This document shows positions 1 to 9,767 of a stretch of DNA of 64,000 nucleotides, piece after piece. This DNA comes from Bacteroidaceae bacterium. GTDB taxonomy: Bacteria > Bacteroidota > Bacteroidia > Bacteroidales > Bacteroidaceae. The first letter of the stretch is position 1. Each line of letters opens with the position of its first letter. A model generated the notes under the pieces. The model worked only from the letters and a program-made list of their open reading frames with translations, ran no database searches and was not told where the DNA came from. A program made the position numbers and the translations under genes. The stretch spans positions 1 to 64,000 of the forward strand of contig JAFYMW010000005.1 in the NCBI GenBank assembly GCA_017548165.1, read 5' to 3'.

Positions 1-40
1 ACCTCCAATATTCGAGGAGGCTCGTCCCGTTTTGCGAGTG

Positions 41-71
41 CAAAGGTAAAACTTTTATAGAAACTGGCAAA
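41..71 (-). promoter_or_regulatory. Bacteroidetes-type promoter firing off the left edge
   Basis: Read on the minus strand this is TTTG (71-68), a 19-base spacer and TACCTTTG (48-41), an exact fit to the Bacteroidetes sigma-ABfr consensus. The gene it drives lies outside the window. A small inverted repeat, CCTCC (2-6) with GGAGG (16-20), would fall in its leader. Confidence 0.75.
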
Positions 72-747
72 GGAATGCTAAAGAAAAGTTAAAGAAAAAT
101 AAACAAAAGGTGTAAAACAGACAATAATAGCGAACAGAATGGGGAGTACACCTTATTTATATTATTATATAGAGAGCATATGTATGACATAGAGAGAGAA
201 CAGACTGAGATAAGAGTCACAAAAAATGGCAATGGCATTCTCACGCTCACATAACAAGCTACATGGCTGAGAGGATTTGGCTGTTTTTGCCTAAAGGCTT
301 GGCAATTATCCCGGATAATTGGAAACTGACCCTTGAAATCACCCAAGACAAATAGATCTACGATTATTTGATACCACGAGGAGGAAAATTTTGCAACATC
401 GCGATAAAGCAAAAAAGACACCTGGGCATGAAATACAGAAAAAGGCACGAAAGGAGCATAAACATGCTAAATGTTAAATAAAACTCTTCTTTGGCTGCAA
501 CCGCTGTACACCTAAGTTTTTTTTGTGGGCAGCAATTACCCAAATGACATACAATATATTTAGCGTAACCACACGAAGAAGACGCTATAAAAAAGGAGGA
601 GAGCATAAAAACGTACCAGAAAAAACATATATTCCGATATATTTTGGCTGAAATATTCAAAAACAAAAAAAGCAGATATTATACGATGAAACCGGGTATT
701 TTGGGAAGATATTTCGGTTTTTACATGTTTTTTACCCTTTTTAGCGC
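72..747. other. gene-free AT-rich stretch
   Basis: I find no credible gene here on either strand. Open frames of about 100 residues exist on the minus strand but are rich in Cys, Phe and Leu, overlap each other and have no recognisable domain. The stretch separates the divergent promoters at 41-71 and 748-775 and may hold regulatory sites for the lipoprotein locus. I see no repeat or tRNA in it. Confidence 0.5.
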
Positions 748-775
748 TTGATTAGTATAAATAGTCGTAATTTTG
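748..775 (+). promoter_or_regulatory. candidate promoter of the DUF4493 locus
   Basis: TAATTTTG at 768-775 matches the Bacteroidetes -7 element TAnnTTTG. A TTG at 748-750 lies 17 bases upstream, two short of the usual spacing, so the -33 match is weaker. Transcription would start about 65 bases before the first lipoprotein gene at 850. Confidence 0.5.
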
Positions 776-849
776 CAACGTGAAATTATAGTCGGCTGTT
801 ATAATAAGCGGTAATTTAAAAAACACATAAATACACAAACCAAAAAAGT

Positions 850-1656
850 ATGAAGAAAAAAACATGGATGCTTGGTTTAGCAATAGCTTTAGGACTATCG
901 CTAACCTCATGCAGTCAGGAATCGAACCTGGCAGAGTCAAAGCAAGGACGCCTGTTTCTAAATCTGAAATCAGAGACAGGTTTCTCCAAAACTACCCGTG
1001 CTCTTAACGAAAAGAGTTACGCAAACACCGATAACTATCAGATTGTAGTTACCGACAAAAACGACAATGTAAAACTTAACTGTAAGGGCAGCGATCTCCA
1101 GAATTTTACTGGCATCACACTTCCCCTCGGTGGATTCAAGGTTCAAGCTTTCTATGGAGAAGAGCACGCCTACTCACGTGATGCATTCTACGTATACGGA
1201 GAAACTGTTGGCAATATCGCGGGTGATGACATGCAGACCGTTACCGTAACCTGCACCCCCACTTGTGGACGTATTGCTGTAAACTTTGCTCCCGAGATGG
1301 CCACTTACTATCAGGGCTACAATGTAACATTCACTGGTACCGAGGCCATGGGCACAAATGTTATTTCATGGCTGGAGAACGACACCGAGCCCTGGTATGT
1401 CAAGTTGAACGAAGGTGGTGAGACTATCTCATTCACAATCACAACGACAACCAAGAGCGAATATGTGGACGGCAACAAGAACAGTGTAACAACCAAGACT
1501 GGAACCTTTAAGCTGGACCGCAACAAAGCATACAAGATGAACATTAGCCCAGCCTACACTCCCACTACCGAAGGCCAATTGGACATCAACGTAACAATCG
1601 ACGAGTCAACTAACGATTCAGAACACGACATAGAGATTGACGTTGACTGGATCTAA
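850..1656 (+). CDS. DUF4493-like surface lipoprotein
   Basis: A 268-residue exported lipoprotein. The signal peptide ends in a lipobox with Cys21 (LTSC), followed by Ser-Gln-Glu. After it come a G-x-L-x-L-x-L strand (33-39) and a Thr-Thr-Arg-Ala site with Arg50, 29 residues past the Cys. The body is beta-rich and follows the DUF4493 pattern: a short strand pair, a Y(Y/V)YG motif before an exposed strand, then a V-T-V-T-C strand and a repeated pseudo-half. It is the first gene of a ten-gene locus and is 65 bases from the next gene. Function is unknown; by analogy with type V pilins I infer a surface fibre subunit or anchor. DUF4493 assignment is by motif only. Confidence 0.75.
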   Translation: MKKKTWMLGLAIALGLSLTSCSQESNLAESKQGRLFLNLKSETGFSKTTRALNEKSYANTDNYQIVVTDKNDNVKLNCKGSDLQNFTGITLPLGGFKVQAFYGEEHAYSRDAFYVYGETVGNIAGDDMQTVTVTCTPTCGRIAVNFAPEMATYYQGYNVTFTGTEAMGTNVISWLENDTEPWYVKLNEGGETISFTITTTTKSEYVDGNKNSVTTKTGTFKLDRNKAYKMNISPAYTPTTEGQLDINVTIDESTNDSEHDIEIDVDWI

Positions 1657-1721
1657 GAATATTTTCTGGATCTACCATAGCAAATACACATATTACAGAA
1701 GATAAAATAAATATTCATATT

Positions 1722-3458
1722 ATGAAAATTTCCAAATTTATGTTGCTGGCTGTAGTAGCTCTTGGCTTTTCATCATGCGTGAGCGAAGAATTGCAAACTG
1801 CCGAGACACGTCAGGGAAGTATGTCGCTGGAAGTAGACAAATTGGCGCCTAAAACTACCCGTGCCGTAGAGACCAACAATTTCCCTGTTTCAATCTACAC
1901 AGCAGAAGGAGAACACGTACAATCTTGGGACAAGGCTTCTGAAGTCCCATACAAGATAAAGATGGCAGTAGGCAAGTACTACGCAGAGGCTCACACTCCT
2001 GGCGATCTTGTAAAATACATGGATGCGCCCTACTACTATGGTCGCGATGATTTTGAGATTCTTCAGGCCGTTAATACAAACTCTAAGATCATTTGCCGCA
2101 TGGCAAACGGTAGCATAACTATTAAGTTTGGCAATAACGAGGCTGAATACAACGATTTCAAAGACCTGTTCACCAATTGGTCTGTAACTATTAGCGATTC
2201 TAAGGAAAGCGCCTTGGTTTTCTGCAAAGATGACCACGGATACGAGCCTCCCACAACCTATATAAAGTTTGCAGAAAACGTTGAGGTGCTGACAATGAAT
2301 TTCTCTGGCATAACCAAGAATGGTGCAAGCATCAAGACCAGCCACAACCTTACCAAGGCTAGCGCAAGCGAAAAGTACGACAACGACGAAACCTGCTTCT
2401 CTGGAGGTGATGCCATTACCATAACATTGGCAGCTGTAGAGAAGACCGACGGTGATATCGTTGGCATAACCGTGAACGCAAATATCCAATTCGAGGAAAG
2501 CGAGGAAGACTTTGAGATGGAGGTTGAGGACAACACCGACAACTTCGAAGAATGGGAAGATCCTGAGACTCCTGAGGAGACTGGTCCTATCACTCTGAAG
2601 TTGCCCAACCACATGGTTATTGACCCCAACACCGATCCTGCCCTTGGCAACACTCTTATCTCTGCTGAAAACGGTATCAAGAGCATCAAGGTCAAGATTA
2701 GCTCTAATAGCGACGCTATGATTGAATCACTGCAGATGATGATTAAAGACTATCCCGCAGCAACATTCCTTGAAGGAGCAGAAATTGTTGGAAACCAGGA
2801 TATCGTACGTCTGTTTGGTAACTTAGGCCAGACACTTGAGGTTCCTGCAGAAGGCGATACAGAGTATGTATTCCCCATCGGTAATTTCTTCCAATTGTTG
2901 GCTGTTTTGGAAGGTGTACACACCTTTGATATGGTTGTTACCGACATGGAAGGCAACACCAAGAAGGGCAAGTTGGTATTGGCTGTAGGCTGTGAACTTC
3001 CTGAAATCGAGGAAGAGCCCGAAGAAGAAGAGCCTGTCAGCAATATTTCTTTGCGTCTGCCAAAGGATATGACCGTAACAATTGATACAGATCCATCTTT
3101 GGGTAATGCGTTGATTGAATGTGCAAATGGAATCCAGAGCATCAAGGTAACAATCAATTCCGACAGCCAAGAAATGATGAACTCATTGGCCACGATGTCA
3201 CAAAACTACACAGATGTGGACTTCATCAATGGCACAGAAGTTGTAGACAATTCAGAGCTGGTTGATTTGTTCACAGAATTGGATCAGCAGCTTGCTGTAC
3301 CTACTGTAGGTGACAAGAGTTATACCTTCCCCATTGGCAACTTCTTCAGCCTGTTGGCGTATTTGCCTGGTCATCACACCTTTGACATGGTTGTAACAGA
3401 TGCAAATGGTGAAACCAAGAGCGGTAAATTGGTTCTTACAGTAGATAATAATACATAG
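1722..3458 (+). CDS. DUF4493-like lipoprotein with two C-terminal repeat domains
   Basis: A 578-residue lipoprotein with Cys19 in the lipobox (FSSC) and a Thr-Thr-Arg-Ala site at Arg47, 28 residues later. Residues about 30-270 are DUF4493-like, including the PYYYG motif. An acidic linker rich in Glu, Asp and Pro (about 265-287) leads into two tandem copies of a domain of about 140 residues (288-430 and 439-578), separated by a second Glu-rich linker. The repeats share a PIGNFF motif and a TFDMVVTD motif near their ends. I do not recognise the repeat family. The stalk-like layout suggests a multidomain surface protein. It lies 11 bases before the next gene, so the two are co-transcribed. Confidence 0.75.
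   Translation: MKISKFMLLAVVALGFSSCVSEELQTAETRQGSMSLEVDKLAPKTTRAVETNNFPVSIYTAEGEHVQSWDKASEVPYKIKMAVGKYYAEAHTPGDLVKYMDAPYYYGRDDFEILQAVNTNSKIICRMANGSITIKFGNNEAEYNDFKDLFTNWSVTISDSKESALVFCKDDHGYEPPTTYIKFAENVEVLTMNFSGITKNGASIKTSHNLTKASASEKYDNDETCFSGGDAITITLAAVEKTDGDIVGITVNANIQFEESEEDFEMEVEDNTDNFEEWEDPETPEETGPITLKLPNHMVIDPNTDPALGNTLISAENGIKSIKVKISSNSDAMIESLQMMIKDYPAATFLEGAEIVGNQDIVRLFGNLGQTLEVPAEGDTEYVFPIGNFFQLLAVLEGVHTFDMVVTDMEGNTKKGKLVLAVGCELPEIEEEPEEEEPVSNISLRLPKDMTVTIDTDPSLGNALIECANGIQSIKVTINSDSQEMMNSLATMSQNYTDVDFINGTEVVDNSELVDLFTELDQQLAVPTVGDKSYTFPIGNFFSLLAYLPGHHTFDMVVTDANGETKSGKLVLTVDNNT
2583..3455 (+). repeat. tandem duplication of a ~140-residue domain
   Basis: Residues 288-430 and 439-578 of the lipoprotein at 1722 are clearly related over their whole length. 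Shared landmarks are DP(A/S)LGN near the start, NGI(K/Q)SIKV, YxFPIGNFF and HTFDMVVTD. The copies are separated by a short Glu-rich linker (about 3009-3035). The nucleotide copies have diverged, so the duplication is not recent. Confidence 0.85.
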
Positions 3459-3469
3459 GAAAAAAAATT

Positions 3470-5266
3470 ATGAAAAAGATAAAATTTTTACTGTCCATGG
3501 CTTTCCTTGCCGCCATGTTTGCGTCATGTACTCAGGAAAAGGCCGTTGACAGCACTCAGGGATACCTGACACTGAACATCAATGCGTTGGTTTCTACCAA
3601 CGACCCCAGCACCCGTGCCGCAGCACCTGCTGACTATGATGCCAAGACTCTGCACGTAGAGATTCAAGATGATAAAGGCAACATTGTCAAGAGCACTGAC
3701 AATTTCGGCACTGATGAGACTTTCCAAGAGCCCATTCTTCTGCCCCAGGGCAACTACACAGTTGTGGCACACTCTGCCAACTGGGATGGCAGTGAATCGG
3801 GTTTCAACACTCCATTCTACTATGGCAGTGCTGAGGTGACTGTAAGAGCAAAGTATCTGGTCAAGGCCAACATCACATGTACTCAGGCCAATGTAAAGGT
3901 AACAGTCAACTATGACCAGTCCTTCGTACAGAACTTCAAGTCTGCTATTACCACAGTCCTCAGCGACAAGGGTAACTTCAGCCCATTGAAGTACGTCATG
4001 AGAGAAACCACACAGTCTGGCTACATCCCTGTTGGCGATTTCAAAGCCAAACTGAATGTAGTAAGTTTCAGCAACCAGAACAACAATCTCGAGAAGGCAT
4101 TCACAAATGTCAAAGCACGCGACCATTATATTCTGAACTTCAAATTGTCCGACGAAGGTCATTTAGGTTCTGGCAATACACCTGGCATTGAGGTTGAGGT
4201 AGACGAGAGCACAAACACCTATACCTTCACCTTCGACGTGCCCAGAAAGAGTTCTATATCTTTGTCTACACTGCAACCCAATGCATGGAGCACATTCGCT
4301 ACACTCAATGCTGCCGTTACATCCAAGACAAGTGAATTCGACAAGAGTGGCCTTACTCTGCAATGGAGACAATCTGGCAGCGAGGAGTGGACCAACATTG
4401 CAAGTGATGCATTGAATATCGATGACAAGGACAATGTCAGTGTCAAGATCAAGGGACTCACACCAGAGACAGCATATCAATACCAGTTAATCTACAACTT
4501 CAACGGCACTGAGGCTAAAAGTTCTCCAATGGAGTTCCAGACAGAAGCACAAACTCCTCTGTACAATGGCGGTTTCGAAAACTGGTGGACTTCTGGCAAG
4601 GTGGTATACCCCAACGAACAAGGCGTAACATTCTGGGATACCAGTAACCCTGGTAGTGCAAGCTTCGGCGGCAGCAACACCACCTCAACCACTGAGGTTG
4701 TTCGTAGTGGTTCATATGCTGCAAAATTGGAATCTAAGTACATCGTTATCAAGTTCGCTGCAGCAAGTATCTATACCGGTAAGTTCGGTGCCCTTGTTGG
4801 CACAAGCGGTGCATGGCTGAACTGGGGTGCTGAGTTCACCTCACGCCCAACAGCACTGAAGGGTTGGATGCAGTACGCCCCCAAGGCTATCAATCGCGAA
4901 GGCAGTGGATTGCCTGCAGGTGCTCCTGGCAAAAACGAAATGGACCAGTGTGGCATGTTCTGCGCTCTGCTCACTGAAAGCATGGTAATCGACAACACCA
5001 AGATGGACGAATTCCCCGACCTGGAGACCGACCCACGCGTCATTGCATACGGTGCATTGCCCAAGGAACAGAATGTTGACAGCAAGGGTCAATGGAAAGA
5101 AGTGAATATACCTTTCGTATATCGCGACCTGACCAAGAAGCCCACACACTTGCTGATAGTATTCTCTTCAAGTAAGTATGGTGACTACTTCCATGGTGGT
5201 GAAGGCAGTACTCTTTATCTCGACGACTTCTCGTTTGAATATGGAGACGAACCTGAAACAAAGTAA
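3470..5266 (+). CDS. DUF4493 - FN3-like - PCMD lipoprotein
   Basis: A 598-residue lipoprotein. The lipobox ends at Cys20 (FASC) and a Ser-Thr-Arg-Ala site follows at Arg49. Residues about 29-255 form a typical DUF4493 domain (PFYYG motif, then VKANITC and VKVTVNY strands). Residues about 265-358 look like a fibronectin type III domain (LTPETAYQYQL). Residues about 364-598 match the PCMD family (putative carbohydrate metabolism domain), with GGFENW, FWDTSNPG, AKLESKY, a DPRVIAYG motif and the closing SSSKYGDYFHGG. PCMD domains are beta-sandwiches thought to bind glycans; no catalytic residue is evident to me. The related protein at 6213 has the same C-terminal half. Confidence 0.85.
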   Translation: MKKIKFLLSMAFLAAMFASCTQEKAVDSTQGYLTLNINALVSTNDPSTRAAAPADYDAKTLHVEIQDDKGNIVKSTDNFGTDETFQEPILLPQGNYTVVAHSANWDGSESGFNTPFYYGSAEVTVRAKYLVKANITCTQANVKVTVNYDQSFVQNFKSAITTVLSDKGNFSPLKYVMRETTQSGYIPVGDFKAKLNVVSFSNQNNNLEKAFTNVKARDHYILNFKLSDEGHLGSGNTPGIEVEVDESTNTYTFTFDVPRKSSISLSTLQPNAWSTFATLNAAVTSKTSEFDKSGLTLQWRQSGSEEWTNIASDALNIDDKDNVSVKIKGLTPETAYQYQLIYNFNGTEAKSSPMEFQTEAQTPLYNGGFENWWTSGKVVYPNEQGVTFWDTSNPGSASFGGSNTTSTTEVVRSGSYAAKLESKYIVIKFAAASIYTGKFGALVGTSGAWLNWGAEFTSRPTALKGWMQYAPKAINREGSGLPAGAPGKNEMDQCGMFCALLTESMVIDNTKMDEFPDLETDPRVIAYGALPKEQNVDSKGQWKEVNIPFVYRDLTKKPTHLLIVFSSSKYGDYFHGGEGSTLYLDDFSFEYGDEPETK

Positions 5267-5281
5267 ACTTTAAATACTCTC

Positions 5282-5326
5282 ACATGACATCTGCCTGCAG
5301 GTTAAACTTGCAGACAGATGTCGTGT
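5282..5326 (+). terminator. strong intra-locus hairpin
   Basis: GACATCTG (5286-5293) pairs with CAGATGTC (5315-5322), CTGCA (5295-5299) pairs with TGCAG (5309-5313) with one mismatch between, and the stem extends outward to 5282/5326. An A-rich tail follows rather than a T-run. It lies in the longest gap inside the locus, between the PCMD lipoprotein and the barrel gene. It could be a partial terminator or an mRNA-stabilising 3' end. Confidence 0.5.
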
Positions 5327-5358
5327 CAAAAATAAATAATCATTGAAGAAAGCCCCAA

Positions 5359-6216
5359 ATGAGTAATAGATATATAGCATATTTGGTCTTAACATTAACG
5401 TTTGCAACATCTTCCTTCGCATGGAATCAAGATGAAACAAATGAAACTATTCTGTCGGCAGAGATTCCAGCATTAAACATTGAGACTCCAGCAACAACCG
5501 ACACATCTGCAACAGTAGGTAAGAAGCAAACTTATGCAGAGAGAAGGGGCATGATAGACCGTGACGCCATTAAGACTGTTTTTGTTCCCAAGGGACAATG
5601 GATGCTTGGTGGCCAAGTGGCATGGAACCAGTGGGACAATGAGAACTTGAACTACATGGCCATCAAAGATATTAATTTCAAGGGTTATACCTTCACAGCA
5701 GGTCCCTACCTTGGATACTTCTTCGCCAACAATATGGCTGTTGGTGCAAGATTCAATTACAACAGATATTTCCTGAATTTAGGCGAATTGGACATAAATC
5801 TGGGAGATGACTTTAACATCGGTCTAAAAGACCTATACTACCTGCAACACAACTATGAGACCTCGGCATTCTTGCGTTCATACCTTCCCATTGGCAACAG
5901 CAAGATCTTTGGCCTTTTTGGCGAGTTGCAACTGAACTATACCTTTTCGGAAGGAAAAAACACTACAGGCAGTGGCGAGACACTGTCGGGAGTTTACGAG
6001 CGCACACATGATTTGGAAATAGGCATAGCTGGCGGTATGGTGGTGTTCATCACCAATCACATGGCAGCCGAGGTGATGCTCAACGTGGGAGGCTACGGAG
6101 TGAAATGGGGGGAACAGAACAACAACAATATAGAAACTGGCAAACTGACAAATTCGGGAGCCAATTTCAAAGTGAACCTGTTCAGCATTAAATTTGGAGC
6201 GACATACTATCTATGA
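5359..6216 (+). CDS. outer-membrane beta-barrel protein
   Basis: A 285-residue protein with a Sec signal peptide (cleavage likely after SSFA near residue 21) and no lipobox. After a Thr/Ala-rich linker, residues about 75-285 alternate polar and hydrophobic positions in strand-length blocks (GGQVAWNQW, TAGPYLGYF, AVGARFNYN, SIKFGATYYL) with Gly and aromatic residues at turns. The last residue follows two tyrosines, the usual C-terminal signature of a barrel strand. I expect roughly eight to ten strands. It is the only non-lipoprotein of the locus and overlaps the next PCMD gene by four bases (ATGA), so the two are translationally coupled. It may anchor or export the neighbouring surface proteins; that is inference. 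Confidence 0.75.
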   Translation: MSNRYIAYLVLTLTFATSSFAWNQDETNETILSAEIPALNIETPATTDTSATVGKKQTYAERRGMIDRDAIKTVFVPKGQWMLGGQVAWNQWDNENLNYMAIKDINFKGYTFTAGPYLGYFFANNMAVGARFNYNRYFLNLGELDINLGDDFNIGLKDLYYLQHNYETSAFLRSYLPIGNSKIFGLFGELQLNYTFSEGKNTTGSGETLSGVYERTHDLEIGIAGGMVVFITNHMAAEVMLNVGGYGVKWGEQNNNNIETGKLTNSGANFKVNLFSIKFGATYYL

Positions 6217-7937
6217 AACATATATACAGGAACATACTTTTCCTTATCGCACTAATGGCATGTGCCTCCTGCGATATAAAGAACGACATCCCATACCCTA
6301 TCGTCCACGGACAAATTACAGAATTTGAGGTAGAGGGGCAATGTGGCGAGGATGGTGGTGAAAACTTCACCACTATAATAGACAAGGAAAAAAGACAAGT
6401 CAACATATACGTCAACGACACAGTCAATATTAAAAATCTGAGAATCAAAAAGATCACCTTGACTGGTGCTACTTATAATCCTGACGTTAACTACCAAGAT
6501 ACACCATCATTGGACATAGAACCGGCAAAATGTTCAGACTATAATCGATTCCCTAAGAATGCATTCAGCAAACCCGACTCGAGATTTGACACAAGAGTTG
6601 ACTTCAGCAAACCCGTAAAATTTGTGGTATCTACCTATCAGGACTATGAATGGACTGTAAAGGTGACACAGATTATAATTAGAGAGATTGAGGTAGAAAA
6701 TCAGGTTGGCAAGGCCGTAATCGACCCAGATTTATGCAATGCTGTAGTATATGTAAACAAAAGCCAGAAGTTAAGCGAACTGAAGGTTAACAAATTCACA
6801 CTTGGCGGAAAGAGTGGCACCGTCTCTCCTGACCCAAGCAAAGCAACCCATTACGATTTCTCTGATATCTGCAGATTCACTGTAAGAACAGGATGGGACG
6901 AAACACAGATATGGCGTGTAAGCGTACAGCATACAGAAGAGGAAATCAAAACCACAGCAACCGCTTTTGCACGCAATCACCAGGCAATTATCTCTGGCGA
7001 TAAACCCAACAATACAGAACCTTTGGTAGAATACAGGAAGAAGGGCGAGAGTGTATGGAACAAAGTAGATATTGCAGATATCAAAACCACATCTACAACA
7101 TACAAGGCAACAATTACTAACCTTGAAGCTGGGACAGAATACGAATACAAGGTTGCATCAGGCAAATACGAAGTAGAGATGCAAGCATTTACTACTGCCA
7201 CCCTGCAGCAAATGCCCAATAGCAGTTTTGACGATTGGCACACCGACGCCAGCAATGCCAAGCTGTATTGTCCCTGGGCAGCAGGAGGAACTTCGTTCTG
7301 GGATACTGGCAACCGTGGTGCTACAACCGTTGGTAACAGCAATTCATTCCCCACCGACGACAACAGTACTGGTAGTGGTAAAGCAGCATATCTGGAATCA
7401 AAGTATATTGTAATCAAGTTTGCTGCGGGCAATATCTTCACTGGTACATACCTCAAGACCGATGGAACCAACGGTATTTTGGGTTTTGGCAAACCATTCA
7501 CAGCCTTTCCCACCAAGTTGACCTTCGATTACAAATACACATCTAAGGAGATAGACAAGGTAGGTGATAAATCTATGGAATATCTCAAGGGACGTCCTGA
7601 TTCGTGCAACATATATATAGCATTATGGCACATCGAGGACGGAGATTACGAGCAGTTCCAGGGCGATAAATATCCGATCATTATCAAGACCAAACCTGGT
7701 CAGGACCAAAATCTATTCTCTGTCAACGACCCTCGCGTCATCGCTTATGGTAACTTTACTAGTGGTACTACAGTGACATCATGGACACCAGAGACCATAG
7801 AAGTGAAATATAAAAACACCGAAGTGGCACCAACACATATTTTGGTAGTTGCCTCGTCAAGTAAATATGGCGACTTCTTCACTGGTGGTGTCGGCAGCAC
7901 ATTGGTATTGGATAATTTGAAACTAATATACGAATAA
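6213..7937 (+). CDS. PCMD-domain lipoprotein
   Basis: A 574-residue lipoprotein with Cys20 in the lipobox (ACASC). It lacks the T-R-A site of its neighbours. Residues about 60-245 contain two related beta-domains, each with an L-x-x-L-x-(V/I)-x-x-(F/I)-T-L-x-G strand and a closing (W)(T/R)VxV strand, similar to the Ig-like domains that precede PCMD in other Bacteroidales proteins. Residues about 248-330 are FN3-like (LEAGTEYEYKV). Residues about 334-574 are a PCMD domain with SFDDW, FWDTGNRG, AAYLESKY, DPRVIAYG and SSSKYGDFFTGG. The C-terminal half is clearly paralogous to the protein at 3470. It starts inside the stop of the barrel gene. Confidence 0.85.
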   Translation: MKHIYRNILFLIALMACASCDIKNDIPYPIVHGQITEFEVEGQCGEDGGENFTTIIDKEKRQVNIYVNDTVNIKNLRIKKITLTGATYNPDVNYQDTPSLDIEPAKCSDYNRFPKNAFSKPDSRFDTRVDFSKPVKFVVSTYQDYEWTVKVTQIIIREIEVENQVGKAVIDPDLCNAVVYVNKSQKLSELKVNKFTLGGKSGTVSPDPSKATHYDFSDICRFTVRTGWDETQIWRVSVQHTEEEIKTTATAFARNHQAIISGDKPNNTEPLVEYRKKGESVWNKVDIADIKTTSTTYKATITNLEAGTEYEYKVASGKYEVEMQAFTTATLQQMPNSSFDDWHTDASNAKLYCPWAAGGTSFWDTGNRGATTVGNSNSFPTDDNSTGSGKAAYLESKYIVIKFAAGNIFTGTYLKTDGTNGILGFGKPFTAFPTKLTFDYKYTSKEIDKVGDKSMEYLKGRPDSCNIYIALWHIEDGDYEQFQGDKYPIIIKTKPGQDQNLFSVNDPRVIAYGNFTSGTTVTSWTPETIEVKYKNTEVAPTHILVVASSSKYGDFFTGGVGSTLVLDNLKLIYE

Positions 7938-9767
7938 ATGATATCTTTCAAAAAGCATTATCTTTATACAATCTTAATTCTTGCGTTGGGGGCAATCTTT
8001 AACGCTTGTAACGAGATTGAAGATTTTGAAACAGCACAGGGTACTTTGCGTTTCTCCATAAGCCAAATCTCTGTCAAGACAGAAACACGAGCTACCCCTT
8101 CCGAGCTAGGCAAACCTCTGGCAAGCAAGTTCAACTTGAAATTGCAACGTACCGGAACAAGTCTAGTTGCATATGATGGGAAATTTGTAGAAACAATGCA
8201 GGTAAAAACTGGCATGTATAATATCACAGCAACCTGTGGCGACAATCCTATCATAGGGAGAAATTCACCATATTATATTGGAAAATCGGATAATGTGGCC
8301 GTAAATACTGGAACAACAACAGCCGTAACCATACCATGCAAGGTGGCAAATGCACTGATATCGGTAAAATTTGGCAAGGATGAAGAAGAAAGGATAAGAT
8401 TTGACCGTTTCTATGATGATTTCGGAGTTTTAGTCTTTGTAGACGACTATTCCATGGAGATTCCTATGAACGATAGTCAAAGCAGCATCTACTTCCGTGC
8501 AGGAAGCAGTCCAAAACTTGTTTTCTATGGCAAATTAAAATATGACAATAACAGGCCAATTTCCTTTGACCTTACTTCGGAATCTCTTCCTAAAGTCTTC
8601 CAAGAAGCCGACCATGCCATCGTTACACTCACACTACCCGATCCCGAAAGTGCATCTATTGTCAACATAGGCAAGGTAGCAGTAGAGGATGCCAATATGG
8701 ACGAGACTATACCATTATCATGGCTTCCCGTACCAACGGCAACACCTAAGCACCAATATGATGGCAATGGTTATTTGGTAGGCACAAATGTAACATTCTC
8801 CAATTCATATCCTGGTATGAATTGGAAAGCTGTACTAGTCAATGCTAACGGAGAAGAAGTGCGTGAAATAGAAGGACAAGGAGAATTGTTAACCAAATAC
8901 GACAATTCTACAGAATGGCCCTATCTGCCCCAAGGCAAATATACTGCCCATTACTATTTCCTAACAAACGAAGGAGAGACAAAAGTTAGTAGCAGAGAGT
9001 TTACAGTACCTCAACCTCAAATTGAGGTTAGTGCAGGCGGTTACTCTTCCTATACCAAGTATCTTGAAGGTGATGTAGATGCTGCTAACTCGTGCGAAAG
9101 GAAAACGGTCTACAGTCCTGCTGTAATGCTGAATATCAGTGAATCTATCTTAAATTCGGGTAAATATAATTATAGTTTTTCATATACATATGACGGAGTC
9201 ACTGAACAGGTTACTGCCGGCAAGAACGCTTTTTCTGTCGATTATATAGAGAACCAATCTGTCAGTCTATCACCACATGTACTGAAAGCTAATGCCACGT
9301 TCGACGGAATATCAGTTGAAGCAAGTAAGGATTTTTATATTACTGGCCTGCCGGTAAACTATACTCCTCCGACAGAAGCACAAGGTTGGGTGGCGGCAAC
9401 AGACCGCATAACCTTTAGCAACAATGAGGTTAAACTTGGAGCTCAGGGTGGAATTACGGCACATAGCAATGAATATATCTACAATAACAATTTTGCTATC
9501 CCAGCCAGCACCAAGGTATCTTTGGACTATGATGTAATGATACATCCTGCCACAGTAGGAACAACACTTACCATAACCATAGGCAATAGCCAACTATTCT
9601 CGCAGACACAAAACGGCGGTGCCTTCAATTCTACGGATTACCCGCACAAAGGCACCAATACAACTACCTTGATAGAATCTGTCACACAAATGAGGTGCCT
9701 GAACAGTTATGGTGGTGGTAATACAGGATCACACATATATTCCCTAGTACTAAAATACAGCAAATAA
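7938..9767 (+). CDS. DUF4493-like lipoprotein with large shared C-terminal module
   Basis: A 609-residue lipoprotein that starts directly after the previous stop codon. The lipobox ends at Cys24 (FNAC) and a Glu-Thr-Arg-Ala site follows at Arg51. Residues about 30-255 are DUF4493-like (SPYYIG, VTIPCKVANALISVKFG). From about residue 258 to the end there is a separate module of about 350 residues with WPYLPQGKY, a Y-x-x-G-D-V motif and a closing CLNSYGG...GSHIYS. The same module ends the fimbrillin-like protein at 11441. I do not recognise the module; its position on large members suggests a tip or ligand-binding part. The next gene also starts without a gap. Confidence 0.75.
   Translation: MISFKKHYLYTILILALGAIFNACNEIEDFETAQGTLRFSISQISVKTETRATPSELGKPLASKFNLKLQRTGTSLVAYDGKFVETMQVKTGMYNITATCGDNPIIGRNSPYYIGKSDNVAVNTGTTTAVTIPCKVANALISVKFGKDEEERIRFDRFYDDFGVLVFVDDYSMEIPMNDSQSSIYFRAGSSPKLVFYGKLKYDNNRPISFDLTSESLPKVFQEADHAIVTLTLPDPESASIVNIGKVAVEDANMDETIPLSWLPVPTATPKHQYDGNGYLVGTNVTFSNSYPGMNWKAVLVNANGEEVREIEGQGELLTKYDNSTEWPYLPQGKYTAHYYFLTNEGETKVSSREFTVPQPQIEVSAGGYSSYTKYLEGDVDAANSCERKTVYSPAVMLNISESILNSGKYNYSFSYTYDGVTEQVTAGKNAFSVDYIENQSVSLSPHVLKANATFDGISVEASKDFYITGLPVNYTPPTEAQGWVAATDRITFSNNEVKLGAQGGITAHSNEYIYNNNFAIPASTKVSLDYDVMIHPATVGTTLTITIGNSQLFSQTQNGGAFNSTDYPHKGTNTTTLIESVTQMRCLNSYGGGNTGSHIYSLVLKYSK

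Noticed and set aside
1890..2612. 240-residue minus-strand frame inside the lipoprotein at 1722
   Set aside because: It is antisense to a gene with a signal peptide, lipobox and family pattern; Cys/Val-rich, no domain.
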